From: Streptomyces dysideae
GTDB lineage: Bacteria; Actinomycetota; Actinomycetes; Streptomycetales; Streptomycetaceae
DNA: 64,000 bases
NCBI RefSeq assembly: GCF_001514305.1
Contig: NZ_KQ949076.1
Span: forward strand, 343,678 to 407,677
Direction: 5' to 3'
The notes under the pieces were generated by a model. That model searched no databases and was not told the origin of the DNA. It saw only the letters and a list, made by a program, of their open reading frames with translations. The translations under genes were made by a program, and so were the position numbers. Below, in pieces: positions 1 to 10,606 of this stretch (positions are counted from its first letter, which is position 1; each line of letters begins with the position of its first letter).

Positions 1-40
1 GACCGACCCCCGGACCCCCAGCAGTCACCACAGCGCGCAT
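1..40 (-). CDS. 5' end of a gene downstream of dnaJ2 (possibly rsmE)
   Basis: The stop codon of dnaJ2 overlaps an ATG on the minus strand (ATGA, positions 38-41), so a further gene probably begins here and runs off the left edge. A GTG lies 12 bases further in. Only about 13 codons are visible, too few to identify a product. In Streptomyces the gene after dnaJ2 is usually a 16S rRNA uridine methyltransferase of the RsmE family; that identity is inferred from synteny only. Confidence 0.35.
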   Translation of the reverse strand, partial: MRAVVTAGGPGVG

Positions 41-1176
41 CAACGCCCATTGAAAGCATCCTTCAGCCGCGAGAAAAGCCCCTGCTGCCCGGGCTGAAAC
101 TGACCCTGAGGCCTTTCCTCACCCCGCAGCTTGGCCAGCTCGCGCAGCAACCTCTCCTGCTCCGGGTCCAGCTTCGTCGGGGTCTGCACCTCGACGTGGA
201 CGATGAGGTCGCCTCGTCCGCCGCCCCGCAGATGCGTGACGCCACGGCCGTGCAGCGGGATCGACTGACCGGACTGGGTGCCCGGGCGGATGTCGACCTC
301 CTCCAGGCCGTCGAGGGTCTCCAACGGGACCTTGGTGCCGAGGGACGCCGCCGTCATCGGGATCGTGACCGTGCAGTGCAGGTCGTCGCCGCGCCGCTGG
401 AACATCGCGTGCGGCAGCTCGTGGATCTCGACGTACAGGTCACCGGCCGGACCGCCACCGGGCCCGACCTCGCCCTCGCCGGCGAGCTGGATGCGGGTGC
501 CGTTGTCGACACCAGCGGGGATCTTGACGGTGAGGGTACGGCGGGACCGGACCCGTCCGTCGCCCGCGCACTCGGGGCACGGCGTCGGGACCACGGTTCC
601 GAAGCCCTGACACTGCGGACAGGGCCGGGACGTCATGACCTGCCCCAGGAAGGACCGCGTCACCTGCGACACCTCACCGCGACCGCGGCACATGTCACAC
701 GTCTGAGCGGAGGTCCCCGGAGCCGCGCCCTCACCGTTGCAGGTGTTGCAGACGACGGCCGTGTCGACCTGGATGTCCTTCGTCGTGCCGAAGGCCGCCT
801 CGTCGAGCTCGATCTCCAGCCGGATCATCGCGTCCTGGCCCCGGCGGGTGCGCGAGCGCGGCCCGCGCTGCGACGCCGTACCGAAGAACGCGTCCATGAT
901 GTCCGAGAAGTTCCCGAAGCCGCCCGCGCCGAAGCCGCCCGCGCCCGCGCCGCCCGCCTGCGAGAGGGGGTCGCCGCCGAGGTCGTAGACCTGCTTCTTC
1001 TGCGGGTCCGACAGCACCTCGTAAGCGGCGTTGATCTCCTTGAACCGCTCCTGGGTCTTCGGATCCGGGTTGACGTCCGGGTGCAGCTCGCGTGCGAGCC
1101 GCCGGAAGGCCTTCTTGATCTCTTCCTGCGACGCGTCGCGGCGCACGCCGAGAACGGCGTAATAGTCGGTGGCCAC
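40..1176 (-). CDS. dnaJ: Chaperone protein DnaJ (DnaJ2)
   Basis: This is an Hsp40 co-chaperone that delivers unfolded clients to DnaK and stimulates its ATPase in the cytosol. The 378-residue product has a complete type I layout: J domain (about 4-68) with the HPD motif at 32-34, a Gly/Phe-rich linker (about 70-92), and four zinc-binding CxxCxGxG repeats ([32 protein letters not shown]), followed by the beta-sheet client-binding domains. It starts with GTG directly after the TAA of hrcA with no intervening base, so the two genes form a tight operon controlled by the CIRCE site upstream of hrcA. Streptomyces carry a second dnaJ next to dnaK/grpE; this hrcA-linked copy is the one usually called dnaJ2. 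Confidence 0.96.
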   Translation of the reverse strand: MATDYYAVLGVRRDASQEEIKKAFRRLARELHPDVNPDPKTQERFKEINAAYEVLSDPQKKQVYDLGGDPLSQAGGAGAGGFGAGGFGNFSDIMDAFFGTASQRGPRSRTRRGQDAMIRLEIELDEAAFGTTKDIQVDTAVVCNTCNGEGAAPGTSAQTCDMCRGRGEVSQVTRSFLGQVMTSRPCPQCQGFGTVVPTPCPECAGDGRVRSRRTLTVKIPAGVDNGTRIQLAGEGEVGPGGGPAGDLYVEIHELPHAMFQRRGDDLHCTVTIPMTAASLGTKVPLETLDGLEEVDIRPGTQSGQSIPLHGRGVTHLRGGGRGDLIVHVEVQTPTKLDPEQERLLRELAKLRGEERPQGQFQPGQQGLFSRLKDAFNGR

Positions 1177-2202
1177 TTACGACTCCGCCAGGATCTGTCC
1201 GACGTACCGTGCCACTGCGCGTACCGCTCCCATCGTTCCCGGGTAATCCATGCGGGTCGGTCCGACCACGCCGAGCTTGGCGACTGCCTCGCCGCCCGAA
1301 CCGTAGCCGACCGACACCACGGAAGTGGAGTTGAGTCCCTCATAGGCGTTCTCGTGCCCGATGCGCACGGTCATGCCCGAATCCCCCGCCTCGCCAAGGA
1401 GCTTGAGGAGCACGACCTGCTCCTCGAGGGCCTCCAGGACGGGCCGGATGGTGAGGGGGAAGTCATGTCCGAAGCGGGTCAGATTGGCGGTGCCGCCGAT
1501 CATCAGCCGCTCCTCGTTCTCCTCGACGAGTGTCTCCAGCAGGGTGGAGAGCACGGCCGCGACGGTGCCGCGGTCCTCGAGGTCGAAGGCTTCGTGGAGG
1601 TCCTCGACGAGCCTCGGCACATCGGTGAAGCGCCGGCCCGTGATCCGGCTGTTGAGCCGGGCCCGCAGATCGGCGAGAGACGTTTCGCCGAACGGCGCCG
1701 GACAGTCGATCATCCGCTGCTCGACCCGCCCGGTGTCCGTGATCAGTACGAGCATCACGCGCGCCGGCGCGAGTGACAGCAGCTCGACATGCCGGACGGT
1801 GGACCGGGTGAGCGACGGATACTGCACGACGGCGACCTGCCGCGTGAGCTGGGCAAGCAGCCGAACCGTCCGCGCCACCACGTCGTCGAGATCGACGGCG
1901 CCTTCGAGGAAGTTCTGGATGGCACGCCGCTCCGGCGCGGTCATCGGCTTGACGCCGGCCAGCTTGTCCACGAACAGCCGGTAGCCCTTGTCGGTGGGGA
2001 TGCGACCTGCGCTGGTGTGCGGCTGGGCGATGAACCCCTCGTCCTCCAGGGCGGCCATGTCGTTGCGGACCGTGGCCGGGGAGACGCCGAGGTTGTGCCG
2101 CTCGGTGAGGGCCTTCGACCCCACCGGCTCCTCGGTGCCGACATAGTCCTGGACGATGGCGCGCAGGACCTGGAGCCGTCGCTCACTCAGCATCGCGCTC
2201 AC
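1177..2202 (-). CDS. hrcA: Heat-inducible transcription repressor HrcA
   Basis: HrcA represses class I heat-shock genes by binding CIRCE, with GroEL/ES acting as the folding thermometer. The N-terminal winged helix-turn-helix is clear ([17 protein letters not shown], then the recognition-helix region around [14 protein letters not shown]), followed by the GAF-like HrcA domain. Length (338-341 residues) is normal. The longest frame begins at 2202 (MSAMLSERR); the internal ATG at 2193 (MLSERR) matches the usual family start and lies close behind a GGAGGTGAGCGCG stretch, so either is possible. It is autoregulated through the perfect CIRCE palindrome at 2230-2256 and co-transcribed with dnaJ. Confidence 0.96.
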   Translation of the reverse strand: MSAMLSERRLQVLRAIVQDYVGTEEPVGSKALTERHNLGVSPATVRNDMAALEDEGFIAQPHTSAGRIPTDKGYRLFVDKLAGVKPMTAPERRAIQNFLEGAVDLDDVVARTVRLLAQLTRQVAVVQYPSLTRSTVRHVELLSLAPARVMLVLITDTGRVEQRMIDCPAPFGETSLADLRARLNSRITGRRFTDVPRLVEDLHEAFDLEDRGTVAAVLSTLLETLVEENEERLMIGGTANLTRFGHDFPLTIRPVLEALEEQVVLLKLLGEAGDSGMTVRIGHENAYEGLNSTSVVSVGYGSGGEAVAKLGVVGPTRMDYPGTMGAVRAVARYVGQILAES

Positions 2203-2229
2203 CTCCAGTAGTCGTCCCCTTGCGCTTGC

Positions 2230-2256
2230 CTGGCACTCAACGCTTCCGAGTGCCAG
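2230..2256 (-). promoter_or_regulatory. CIRCE operator upstream of hrcA-dnaJ2
   Basis: A perfect 9-bp inverted repeat with a 9-base spacer, CTGGCACTC-N9-GAGTGCCAG, fits the CIRCE consensus TTAGCACTC-N9-GAGTGCTAA. It lies about 30-40 bases before the hrcA start, so HrcA should repress its own operon. A CIRCE at this place is established for class I heat-shock control. Confidence 0.93.
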
Positions 2257-2351
2257 CCGTCCCCGGCCCAGTGTACGGCGGTGGGGTACGCCCCGGGCAA
2301 GGCAGCCTGCGATGCCGTGCCCGAAGACGGTGTCTTGGCTAGCGTCGCGGT

Positions 2352-3077
2352 ATGACGGTGACTTGGGAAGAGCTGGGGTGGGAGCGGGTCGCGGCCGGGG
2401 TCGGGCGGTGCCGGCTGCCGGTGTGGGACTGCACGGCCGGGCTGATCGTCGGGGACGGCACGGCTCTGGTGATCGACGCGGGGTCGAGCCTCGGGGAGGG
2501 CGCTCGGTTGCGTACGCGGGCGCAGGAACTCACGGGTCACCGTGTGACTCATCTCGCGCTGACGCATCCGCACTTCGACCATGTTTTCGGGGCGGCGGCG
2601 TTCGCGGGGGCGGAGGTGTACGGCCCGGTCGGCATGGACACGGTGTTCGCGTACGAGCGGGACGCGCTGCGCGCGGACGCGGTACGGAACGGGCTGGACC
2701 CGGCCGCGGCGGACGAGGCGGTGGACGCCCTGGTCCTCCCCCGCCACCAGGTGAGCGGCGAGTGGACCCTCGACCTGGGCGGCGGCTGCCAGGTCCTCCT
2801 GGCGAACGTGGGCCCCGGCCACACCGCCCACGACCTGGCGGTCCTGGTGCCGGGCTCGCCCGAGGTGGTCTTCTGCGGCGACCTGGTGGAGGAGTCCGGC
2901 GAACCCCAGGCCGGCCCCGACGCCGTACCGTCCCACTGGCCGGCGGCCCTGGACCGCCTCCTCGACCTGGGCGGCGAGGACGCGCTGTACGTGCCTGGTC
3001 ACGGAGCGGTGGTGGACGCGGCGTTCGTACGGCGTCAACGGGACGCCCTGGCAACCCGTTTCGGCGTGTCGCTCTGA
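2352..3077 (+). CDS. MBL-fold metallo-hydrolase
   Basis: This 241-residue protein has the metallo-beta-lactamase fold. The dinuclear metal motif HxHxDH is visible (THPHFDH, near residues 73-79), a second His follows in GPGHTAHD, an Asp in FCGDLVEES, and a final His in VPGHGAVV. The nearest neighbours are small cytosolic glyoxalase II/RNase Z-like hydrolases; the substrate cannot be deduced. It diverges from hrcA across the CIRCE-containing intergenic region and is followed 31 bases later by a DUF3097 gene in the same orientation. There is no signal peptide. Confidence 0.85.
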   Translation: MTVTWEELGWERVAAGVGRCRLPVWDCTAGLIVGDGTALVIDAGSSLGEGARLRTRAQELTGHRVTHLALTHPHFDHVFGAAAFAGAEVYGPVGMDTVFAYERDALRADAVRNGLDPAAADEAVDALVLPRHQVSGEWTLDLGGGCQVLLANVGPGHTAHDLAVLVPGSPEVVFCGDLVEESGEPQAGPDAVPSHWPAALDRLLDLGGEDALYVPGHGAVVDAAFVRRQRDALATRFGVSL

Positions 3078-3108
3078 TGACCTCCGGGCTTCTCCTATCG
3101 TCATCCGA

Positions 3109-3924
3109 ATGCGCCAGTACTCTCCGGACCTGACCCCGCCGTGGAAGAAGCCCAAGCCCGTCCCCGAGGTCCCGGCGGAGCCCGGTCTGGTGGTCGAGGA
3201 GCCGGGCACCGGGTTCTGCGGCGCGGTGATCCGCTGCGAGGCGGGCACGGTGACGCTGGAGGACCGTTTCGGCAAGCACCGGGTGTTCCCGCTGGAGCCG
3301 CGGGGCTTCCTGCTGGAGGGCAGGGTGGTGACGCTGGTCCGCCCCGCGTCGGGCGCCCCCGTACGCCCCACCCGCACCGCATCGGGCTCGGTGGCCGTCC
3401 CGACGGCACGCGCGCGCGTGGCCCGCGCCGGCCGCATCTATGTCGAGGGCCGCCATGACGCCGAGCTGGTCGAGAAGGTGTGGGGCGACGATCTGCGCGT
3501 CGAGGGCGTGGTCGTGGAGTACCTGGAGGGCGTCGACGACCTCCCGTCGATCGTGGCCGAATTCGCCCCCGGCCCCGACGCCCGTCTGGGCATCCTGGTG
3601 GACCACCTGGTACCGGGCACGAAGGAGTGGCGGATCGCCCAGTCGGTGACCAGCGAGCACGCCCTGGTCGTGGGCCACCCGTACATCGACGTCTGGGAGG
3701 CGGTGAAACCGTCGTCCCTGGGCATCCCGGGCTGGCCACGGGTCCCGCACGGCCAGGACTGGAAGACGGGGGTGTGCCGGGCGCTGGGGTGGCCGTCGGA
3801 GAACACCGGGGCGGTGTGGCAGGCGATTCTGAAGCGAGTGGGGTCTTACAAGGACCTGGAGCCGGAGTTGCTGGGGAGGGTTGAGGAGCTGATCGACTTC
3901 GTTACGGAAGTCGGTGACGCCTGA
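3109..3924 (+). CDS. DUF3097 family protein
   Basis: This 271-residue protein belongs to the actinobacterial DUF3097 family. The middle carries a Toprim-like stretch (RIYVEGRHDAELVEKVWG, followed by VVVEYLEGVDDL and a DARLGILVDHL Asp strand), which suggests a nucleic-acid or phosphate-transfer role, but no function is established. Near the C-terminus the segment KTGVCRALGW is a conserved-looking helix. Its end overlaps by 23 bases with the end of the convergent Uma2-like gene, so no terminator separates them. Confidence 0.85.
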   Translation: MRQYSPDLTPPWKKPKPVPEVPAEPGLVVEEPGTGFCGAVIRCEAGTVTLEDRFGKHRVFPLEPRGFLLEGRVVTLVRPASGAPVRPTRTASGSVAVPTARARVARAGRIYVEGRHDAELVEKVWGDDLRVEGVVVEYLEGVDDLPSIVAEFAPGPDARLGILVDHLVPGTKEWRIAQSVTSEHALVVGHPYIDVWEAVKPSSLGIPGWPRVPHGQDWKTGVCRALGWPSENTGAVWQAILKRVGSYKDLEPELLGRVEELIDFVTEVGDA

Positions 3925-4480
3925 CCCCGGTGAGGATCCCGAATTCGCTCGTGTCCAGTTCAATGCCGAGCAAGTCGAGCAGGACGGGGTCACCGAACTT
4001 CGTGATCCATTGCCCACGGTAGTCGGCCTGGTCTCCTTCACCGATGGGGTCGGTGAGTAGAACGCTGTGCGCCACGATCGGGTCGATGATCAGGTAGGCA
4101 GGGATTTTGCCTGCCGCGTAGATGGAACGCTTGATCCCGTAGTCCCGGTCGACGCTCGTCTTCGAGACCACCTCGACCACCAAAGTGACCAACTGGGACG
4201 GCACCAGATGGCCTGAGTCTGGAGCCACTCCCCGTTCCAGCACCACCAGGTCCGGAATGGGCTCGCTGGCCTCGTCAATGATGTCCACGTCCGTCGTCTG
4301 GAGCCGTTCCCAGCGCTTGCGCGGGATTTGGTCCTGAACGTCCACCACGATCCGGTTATGCACCAGATCGGGAGTGGCCATCATCACGATTTCCCCCCGG
4401 AGAAGCTCAACCTTGATGCCCTCGGGAGGCTCAAGCTCCTCGAAGTACTTGGTCATCCCACGCTCGTCCACAGCGGTCAT
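3902..4480 (-). CDS. Uma2-family (DUF820) PD-(D/E)XK-type endonuclease-like protein
   Basis: The product resembles Uma2/DUF820 proteins, which have a restriction-endonuclease-like fold and are abundant in Streptomyces and cyanobacteria. The core motif is visible as IPDLVVLERG (Asp), LVVEVVSKTS (Glu-x-Val) and the downstream DYGIKRSIYAAGKIPAYLIID. A start at 4480 (MTAVDERG) is preferred because GGAGGG sits about 9 bases upstream; an in-frame ATG at 4498 adds six residues. About 192 residues is typical. The biological role of the family is unknown. It overlaps the end of the convergent DUF3097 gene by 23 bases. Confidence 0.86.
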   Translation of the reverse strand: MTAVDERGMTKYFEELEPPEGIKVELLRGEIVMMATPDLVHNRIVVDVQDQIPRKRWERLQTTDVDIIDEASEPIPDLVVLERGVAPDSGHLVPSQLVTLVVEVVSKTSVDRDYGIKRSIYAAGKIPAYLIIDPIVAHSVLLTDPIGEGDQADYRGQWITKFGDPVLLDLLGIELDTSEFGILTGVRRHRLP

Positions 4481-4580
4481 CTCCGTGGCCCTCCACATCC
4501 GCCGCGTACTTTTGTCGGCAGCCTACGAACCAGGTTAGGGACCGAACCGGCGTTCCGCACCGATTCACTCGCCCGAGTGA

Positions 4581-5813
4581 TCAGTCCACCAAATCCCTGA
4601 CCACCGCATCCGCCAGCAACCGCCCTCGCAAGGTCAGCACCGCACGCTCCTCCCCATACGGCCCCTCCTGCAGCAGCCCCTCCCCCAGCGCCCTGCGCGC
4701 AGCCGCAAGCCCCTCAGCCCGCAGCAGATCAAGCGGCACCCCCTCCCGGAGCCGCAGCTCCAGCAGGATCCGTTCCACCCGGCGGTCCTCCTCCGTCAGG
4801 AGCTCCCGCCCGGCCCCCGGCGACCGCCCGCCCGCCAGCGCCGCCGCGTACGCCCCCGGATGCTTCACGTTCCACCATCGCACCCCGCCCACATGACTGT
4901 GCGCACCGGGCCCCGCACCCCACCAGTCGGCGCCCCGCCAGTACAGCTCGTTGTGGAGGCAGCGCCCGGCCTCCGAGGTCGCCCAGTTCGAGACCTCGTA
5001 CCAGTCGAAGCCCGCCGCCGAGAGCAGCTCCTCCGCGATCAGGTACCGGTCGGCGTGCACGTCGTCGTCCGTCATCGGGACCTCTCCCCGCCGGATGCGC
5101 CGCGCCAGCTGCGTACCCTCCTCGACGATCAGCGCATACGCCGAGATGTGGTCGGGGCCGGCGCCCAGAGCCGCCCGCAGCGACTCCCGCCAGTCGTCGT
5201 CCGACTCCCCCGGCGTGCCATAGATCAGGTCGAGGTTCACGTGCTCGAACCCCGCCGCCCGCGCCTCCGCCACGCACTCCTCCGGCCGCCCCGGCGTGTG
5301 TGTACGGTCCAGCACGCGCAGCACATGCCGCTTCGCGCTCTGCATGCCGAAGGAGATCCGGTTGAAGCCGCCCTGCCGGAGGGTCGCCAGGTACGCCGGG
5401 TTCACCGACTCCGGGTTCGCCTCCGTCGTGATCTCCGCGTCCGGCGCCAGCCCGAACTCGTCGCGGACCGCACCGAGCATCCGTACGAGATCACCCGCCG
5501 CCAGCAGCGTCGGCGTACCGCCGCCCACGAACACCGTGCGGACGGGACGCGGGTCGTCGCCGAGCACCTTCCGCGCCAGGCGGATCTCGTCGATCACCGT
5601 GTCCGCGTAGTTGTCACGGGAGGCGAGGACACCGCCGGTGCCGCGCAGCTCGGTCGCCGTGTAGGTGTTGAAGTCGCAGTAGCCGCAGCGGGTCGCGCAG
5701 TACGGGACGTGCAGATAGAACCCGAGGGGTCGGCCGGCGGCCCCGGCGAGCGCGGGCGCGGGCAGTGCGCCGTCGTCGGGGACGGGCTCGCCGTCGGGGA
5801 GTGCGGAAGGCAT
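4581..5813 (-). CDS. hemW: Radical SAM heme chaperone HemW-like protein
   Basis: This is a radical-SAM protein of the HemN/HemW family. The 4Fe-4S binding motif CxxxCxYC is present (CATRCGYCDF, near residue 43), then the glycine-rich GGGTPTLL motif and the SAM-binding region. The absence of the extended HemN N-terminal substrate lid and the short C-terminal domain favour HemW, a heme-binding chaperone, over true coproporphyrinogen III dehydrogenase. The start at 5813 (MPSALPDGE) gives 410 residues, the normal length; upstream starts exist at 5822 and further. It lies downstream of the SpoIIE-type phosphatase gene, 115 bases away. Streptomyces databases often label it 'coproporphyrinogen III oxidase'. 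Confidence 0.9.
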   Translation of the reverse strand: MPSALPDGEPVPDDGALPAPALAGAAGRPLGFYLHVPYCATRCGYCDFNTYTATELRGTGGVLASRDNYADTVIDEIRLARKVLGDDPRPVRTVFVGGGTPTLLAAGDLVRMLGAVRDEFGLAPDAEITTEANPESVNPAYLATLRQGGFNRISFGMQSAKRHVLRVLDRTHTPGRPEECVAEARAAGFEHVNLDLIYGTPGESDDDWRESLRAALGAGPDHISAYALIVEEGTQLARRIRRGEVPMTDDDVHADRYLIAEELLSAAGFDWYEVSNWATSEAGRCLHNELYWRGADWWGAGPGAHSHVGGVRWWNVKHPGAYAAALAGGRSPGAGRELLTEEDRRVERILLELRLREGVPLDLLRAEGLAAARRALGEGLLQEGPYGEERAVLTLRGRLLADAVVRDLVD

Positions 5814-5928
5814 GTGGTCCATTGTCCCGTACGTCCGTACGCATACCGGCCACGGACGGCCGGGCGTCGAAGCAGTGCGCGGCCGTGCCCCCGCCACTGC
5901 CGCCCCACCGCCCCCACCACCCCCTCCG

Positions 5929-7896
5929 CTACTCCGCCTGAAGCACCAGCAGCGCCAGATCGTCCTCGGGCGGCCTCTCGCCGAACTCGTGCACCAGCCG
6001 CCGGATCCGCTCCGCGATCAGGTCCGCGCTCAGCCCCGCGCACCCGGAGAGCGCGGCGGCGAGCCCGTCGCCGTCGTCGAACTGGCGGGAGCCGCAGCGC
6101 CGCTCGGTCACCCCGTCGGTCACGCACAGCAGGCTGTCGCCGGGCCGCAGCTCGAAGGTCTCGCTGGTGTACGTGGCGTCCTCGATGACGCCGAGCAGGG
6201 TCTGCGGCCGGGCCGGGGTGTGCACCTCGCCGCCCGCCCCGAGGAGCAGCGGCAGCGGGTGCCCGGCGGACGCCACGGTGCAGCGGACGCCGCCGTCGAA
6301 GGGGGTCAGCTCGCCGTAGAGGAGGGACAGGAAGCGGGTCTGCGGGCCGTCGCCGGGGCCGACCGGGCCGACCAGGGCGCGGGCGGCGGCGTCGGCGGCT
6401 TCCGTGGCGTCGTCGAGGAGCAGTTGGTTGAGGCGGTCGAGGACGTCGGCGGCGCGGTAGCCCTCGCGGGCGAGGAGACGCAGCCAGGGCCGGGCGATGC
6501 CGATCACGACGGCGGCCTCGGGGCCCTTGCCCTGGACGTCGCCGACGGCGAAGCACCAGCGGCCGTCGCCGGCCGGGAAGAGGTCGTAGAAGTCGCCGCT
6601 GGGGCCGCCCTTGTCGCACGGCTCGTAGACGAGGGCGCTGCGCACCCCGGGGATCTCGGCGACGGCGCCGGGCAGCAGGCCGCGCTGGAGGACGGCGCTG
6701 ATGGTGGCCTGACGGGCGTACTGGCGGGCGGCGCCGATGGCGAGGGCGACCCGGCGGCCGAGGTCCTCGACGAGGCCGGTGACCTCGTCGGGGAAGCACA
6801 GCAGCCCGGCCCGCCCGATGACCAGCGTGCCCAGCGGTCTGCCGCCCGCGATCAGCCGGTACGCCAGCGCCGTGCCGAGCTCCTCTTCGGGCCACGGGTG
6901 GGCGACGGGGGTGGGCCGGGGCGGGCCGACGGGACGCGGCGGTTCCTTCTCCAGGGTGCGGCGCAGTTCCTCGATACGGGTCTCGCAGCTGTGCCAGACG
7001 CGGGCGAGGCGCGGCGCGGTCCCGCCGGCACCGTCGGAGGTCCAGCCACCGCGGCCGGTGACCTCGTCCTCCAGCCACACCGCGCACCAGTCGGCGAGGC
7101 GCGGCACGATCAGCTGGCCGACGAGGGCGGCGACCAGGTTCTCGTCGAGCTGGCCGGCGAGCAGGTCGGAGGCCTCGGCGAGGAAGGACAGGGCGCCGCG
7201 GTTGAGCCAGTCGCGGTCGCGGTCGGACCGTCGCGGCTCGGGGGCGAGTATCCCGGCGTCGCGCAGGCCCCGCTCCAGGGCGCGCTCTCCCGCGTACGCC
7301 TCCGTTTCGTCGCCGTCGGCTTCCGTGTCCTCGGCGGGCAGCCGCGCCCACACGGTCTTGGCGCCTCTGCGGTAGGTGACGCCCCAGGACTCGGCGAGCC
7401 GGGCGACCAGACGCAGGCCGCGCCCGTATTCCGGTGTCTCGTAGGCCGGTTCGGCCTCGCCGTCGCGCGGGGCCCGGGAGGGGTGGTGGTCGAGGACCTC
7501 GACGACCAGAGCGCCGGAATCCTCCAGATGGCAGGTGAGTTCGACGTCGGTGCCCGCGTGGACGACGGCGTTGGTGACGAGCTCGCTGACGACGACCAGC
7601 GCGTCCTCTTCGAGGCGGTCGGTGAGGTGTTCGGTGCCGGGGAGGTGTGACTCGGTCCACCGGGCGAGGGCGGCGCGCACCTGGGCGCGCGCGGCGCGGG
7701 GGTCCTGGGGGCTGCCGGGGAGGGCGGTATGCGCTTGCGCCCGCAAGGGTGCGTCGTGTCCGCGTGGCCCTGTGCGCGGGCGCGCAAGGCGGCCCCCGGG
7801 CTCCGCTTCCGCCCCCGTGCGCGGGCGTGCGCTGTCACGCGCAGGCGCCTCAGAGGCACGGGAAGCGGACTCCCGTCGCGTCGGAATGGCCCCCAT
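5929..7896 (-). CDS. SpoIIE-type PP2C phosphatase with anti-sigma-kinase-like ATPase and GAF domain
   Basis: A three-part regulatory protein of about 655 residues. From the N-terminus: a disordered Arg/Ala-rich stretch, a HATPase domain related to anti-sigma-factor serine kinases (ELVTNAVVHAGTD, then GRGLRLVARL), a GAF-like middle, and a C-terminal SpoIIE/PP2C phosphatase with metal-binding Asp motifs (SGDFYDLF, AVGDVQGKG, LLCVTDGV). Family members dephosphorylate anti-anti-sigma factors in partner-switching cascades; combining kinase-like and phosphatase modules is common in Streptomyces. The longest frame starts with GTG at 7929, but the ATG at 7896 has a GGGGAGC ribosome-binding site and is preferred. 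It diverges from the ruined hybrid kinase gene at 8000, so the two may once have formed a signalling pair. Confidence 0.88.
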   Translation of the reverse strand: MGAIPTRRESASRASEAPARDSARPRTGAEAEPGGRLARPRTGPRGHDAPLRAQAHTALPGSPQDPRAARAQVRAALARWTESHLPGTEHLTDRLEEDALVVVSELVTNAVVHAGTDVELTCHLEDSGALVVEVLDHHPSRAPRDGEAEPAYETPEYGRGLRLVARLAESWGVTYRRGAKTVWARLPAEDTEADGDETEAYAGERALERGLRDAGILAPEPRRSDRDRDWLNRGALSFLAEASDLLAGQLDENLVAALVGQLIVPRLADWCAVWLEDEVTGRGGWTSDGAGGTAPRLARVWHSCETRIEELRRTLEKEPPRPVGPPRPTPVAHPWPEEELGTALAYRLIAGGRPLGTLVIGRAGLLCFPDEVTGLVEDLGRRVALAIGAARQYARQATISAVLQRGLLPGAVAEIPGVRSALVYEPCDKGGPSGDFYDLFPAGDGRWCFAVGDVQGKGPEAAVVIGIARPWLRLLAREGYRAADVLDRLNQLLLDDATEAADAAARALVGPVGPGDGPQTRFLSLLYGELTPFDGGVRCTVASAGHPLPLLLGAGGEVHTPARPQTLLGVIEDATYTSETFELRPGDSLLCVTDGVTERRCGSRQFDDGDGLAAALSGCAGLSADLIAERIRRLVHEFGERPPEDDLALLVLQAE

Positions 7897-7999
7897 GTCC
7901 AGCTCCCCGAGCAGTTCGGACGAATACACCTCAGTCGATGCGGACAGAGTGACAGACTGGCCACGCCCATAAGCACCGAGTTACCGAAGTGGGCCGCCA

Positions 8000-9550
<1,551 letters not shown>

Positions 9551-9556
9551 CAGTGC

Positions 9557-9574
9557 ATCGGGCTTCAGCCCGGT
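9557..9574. repeat. Left subterminal hairpin of the IS200/IS605-type element
   Basis: CGGGC-TTCA-GCCCG with two further weak pairs forms a tetraloop hairpin right after the point where the kinase reading frame is lost. It shares its core and loop with the right-end hairpin. Confidence 0.65.
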
Positions 9575-9702
9575 GGTGAAGCGAATCTTGTCGTGGCGAC
9601 GCGGAGCGTCGCGGATTCCTGGTCGGCGGAGCCGGACGTCGCGTGTTCATCACCCGTGGCGCGGAGCGCCGCGATGGCCTTCCCGGCGGAGCGGGGTGAT
9701 GC

Positions 9703-10109
9703 TCACACAGGCCGGTTCTGTTGCTCGATGTACTGCTTGACCACGGAGAGCGGGGCGCCGCCGACGGTTCCGGCGAAGTAGGACCCGGACCAGAGCTTGT
9801 TGGCCCGCCAGTAGTGCCGTACCAGGTCGGGGAACTCTCCCCCAGCCTTCGGCCGGGAGGTGCCCCCAGGCGCAGGCGACGGGAGGAGACACCCTTGAGG
9901 GAGTTGACCAGATTGGTGACGGCGACCTTGGGCGGGAAGTTCACCAGGAGGTGGACGTGGTTGTTCTCGCCGTTGAACTCCACCAGCTCGCACTCGAAGT
10001 CCCCGCACACCGACCGCATGATCTCCTCCATGCGCGTCAGATGAGCATCCGTGAACACCTTGTGCCGGAACCTGGTGACGAAGACCAAATGCACATGCAT
10101 CACGAAAGC
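9703..10109 (-). pseudogene. tnpA: Broken IS200-type transposase (tnpA)
   Basis: The reading frame shows the Y1 HUH-transposase hallmarks: HVHLVFVTRFRHKVFT near the start, then NNHVHLLVNFPPK (HxH catalytic pair), then in a different frame EFPDLVRHYWRANKLWSG and the tail VVKQYIEQQNRPV. The catalytic Tyr region belongs to that second part. Between them a palindrome of about 35 bp (9835-9869) has inserted and shifted the frame. The usual N-terminal residues before HVHLVF are also missing; the upstream sequence changes character exactly at 10110, where an ISL3-like end begins. The protein cannot be active. Confidence 0.85.
9835..9869. repeat. Palindromic interspersed element inserted in tnpA
   Basis: A G/C-rich unit beginning CTCTCCCCCAGCCTTCGG and ending GTGCCCCCAG interrupts tnpA between the codons for SSRRLR and EFPDL. 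About 35 bases are added, not a multiple of three, so the frame is lost. The unit resembles short palindromic repeats scattered through Streptomyces intergenic regions (recollection). Confidence 0.65.
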
Positions 10110-10136
10110 GGGTCTTCGAACTTGATGGGGGTGCGG
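10110..10136. repeat. ISL3/MITE-like end sequence next to tnpA
   Basis: The sequence starting GGGTCTTCGAACTTG and ending GGTGCGG matches the first 11 bases and the GGTGCG end of the inverted repeats of the MITE at 57389-57542. Only one end is visible here. It abuts the truncated 5' end of tnpA, suggesting that an element insertion or deletion removed the beginnings of tnpA and tnpB. Confidence 0.45.
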
Positions 10137-10226
10137 CGATGACGGGCGGGCTCACCGGTCACGCTGTGTGAGGCAGTTGGGGTGAGGTTGCCCCGGACGC
10201 AAGAAGCCCGCGGGCCTTCGTGATCA

Positions 10227-10532
10227 TGGCTGGAGTACAAGGCGGTCAGGTACGGGCGCACCCTGGTGAAGATCGGCAGGTTCGAGCCGACCTCCCAGAC
10301 CTGTTCGGCCTGCGGCGTCAAGGACGGCCCCAAACCTCTCCACATCAGGGAGTGGACCTGCCCCGCGTGCGGCACGGTCCATGACCGGGACCACAATGCC
10401 GCGAAGAACGTGAAAACGGCCGCCGGACTGGCGGTCGCAGCCTGTGGAGCGCAGGTAGGACCAGGACTCGTCCTGGCACAGCGCGGCGAAGCAGGAAGCC
10501 ACGGATTCTCCCCCCGACCCCGTGCCGCGTAG
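10227..10532 (+). pseudogene. tnpB: TnpB C-terminal fragment
   Basis: Only the last quarter of an RNA-guided TnpB nuclease remains. Visible are LVKIGRFEPTSQTCSACG and REWTCPACGTVHDRDHNAAKNV, that is the four-Cys zinc finger and the RuvC-III Asp (DRDHNAAKN). The RuvC-I and RuvC-II parts and about 300 residues upstream are missing; an in-frame TGA precedes the fragment at 10221. The C-terminal tail runs to 10532. Confidence 0.85.
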
Positions 10533-10562
10533 CGGCGCAGCAACGGACGAGAAGGCCAGAAT

Positions 10563-10582
10563 CCTCGGGCTTCAGCCCGAGG
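10563..10582. repeat. Right-end hairpin of the IS200/IS605-type element
   Basis: CCTCGGGC-TTCA-GCCCGAGG is an 8-bp stem with a tetraloop just downstream of the TnpB remnant, the position of the right-end recognition hairpin, which in intact elements is also part of the omega RNA. Confidence 0.75.
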
Positions 10583-10606
10583 AGCAAGTCAAGGGCCAAG
10601 GTCAAC

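Noticed and set aside
196..1776. Long open frame opposite dnaJ and hrcA
   Set aside because: Arg-rich, no ribosome-binding site; antisense of well-supported genes.
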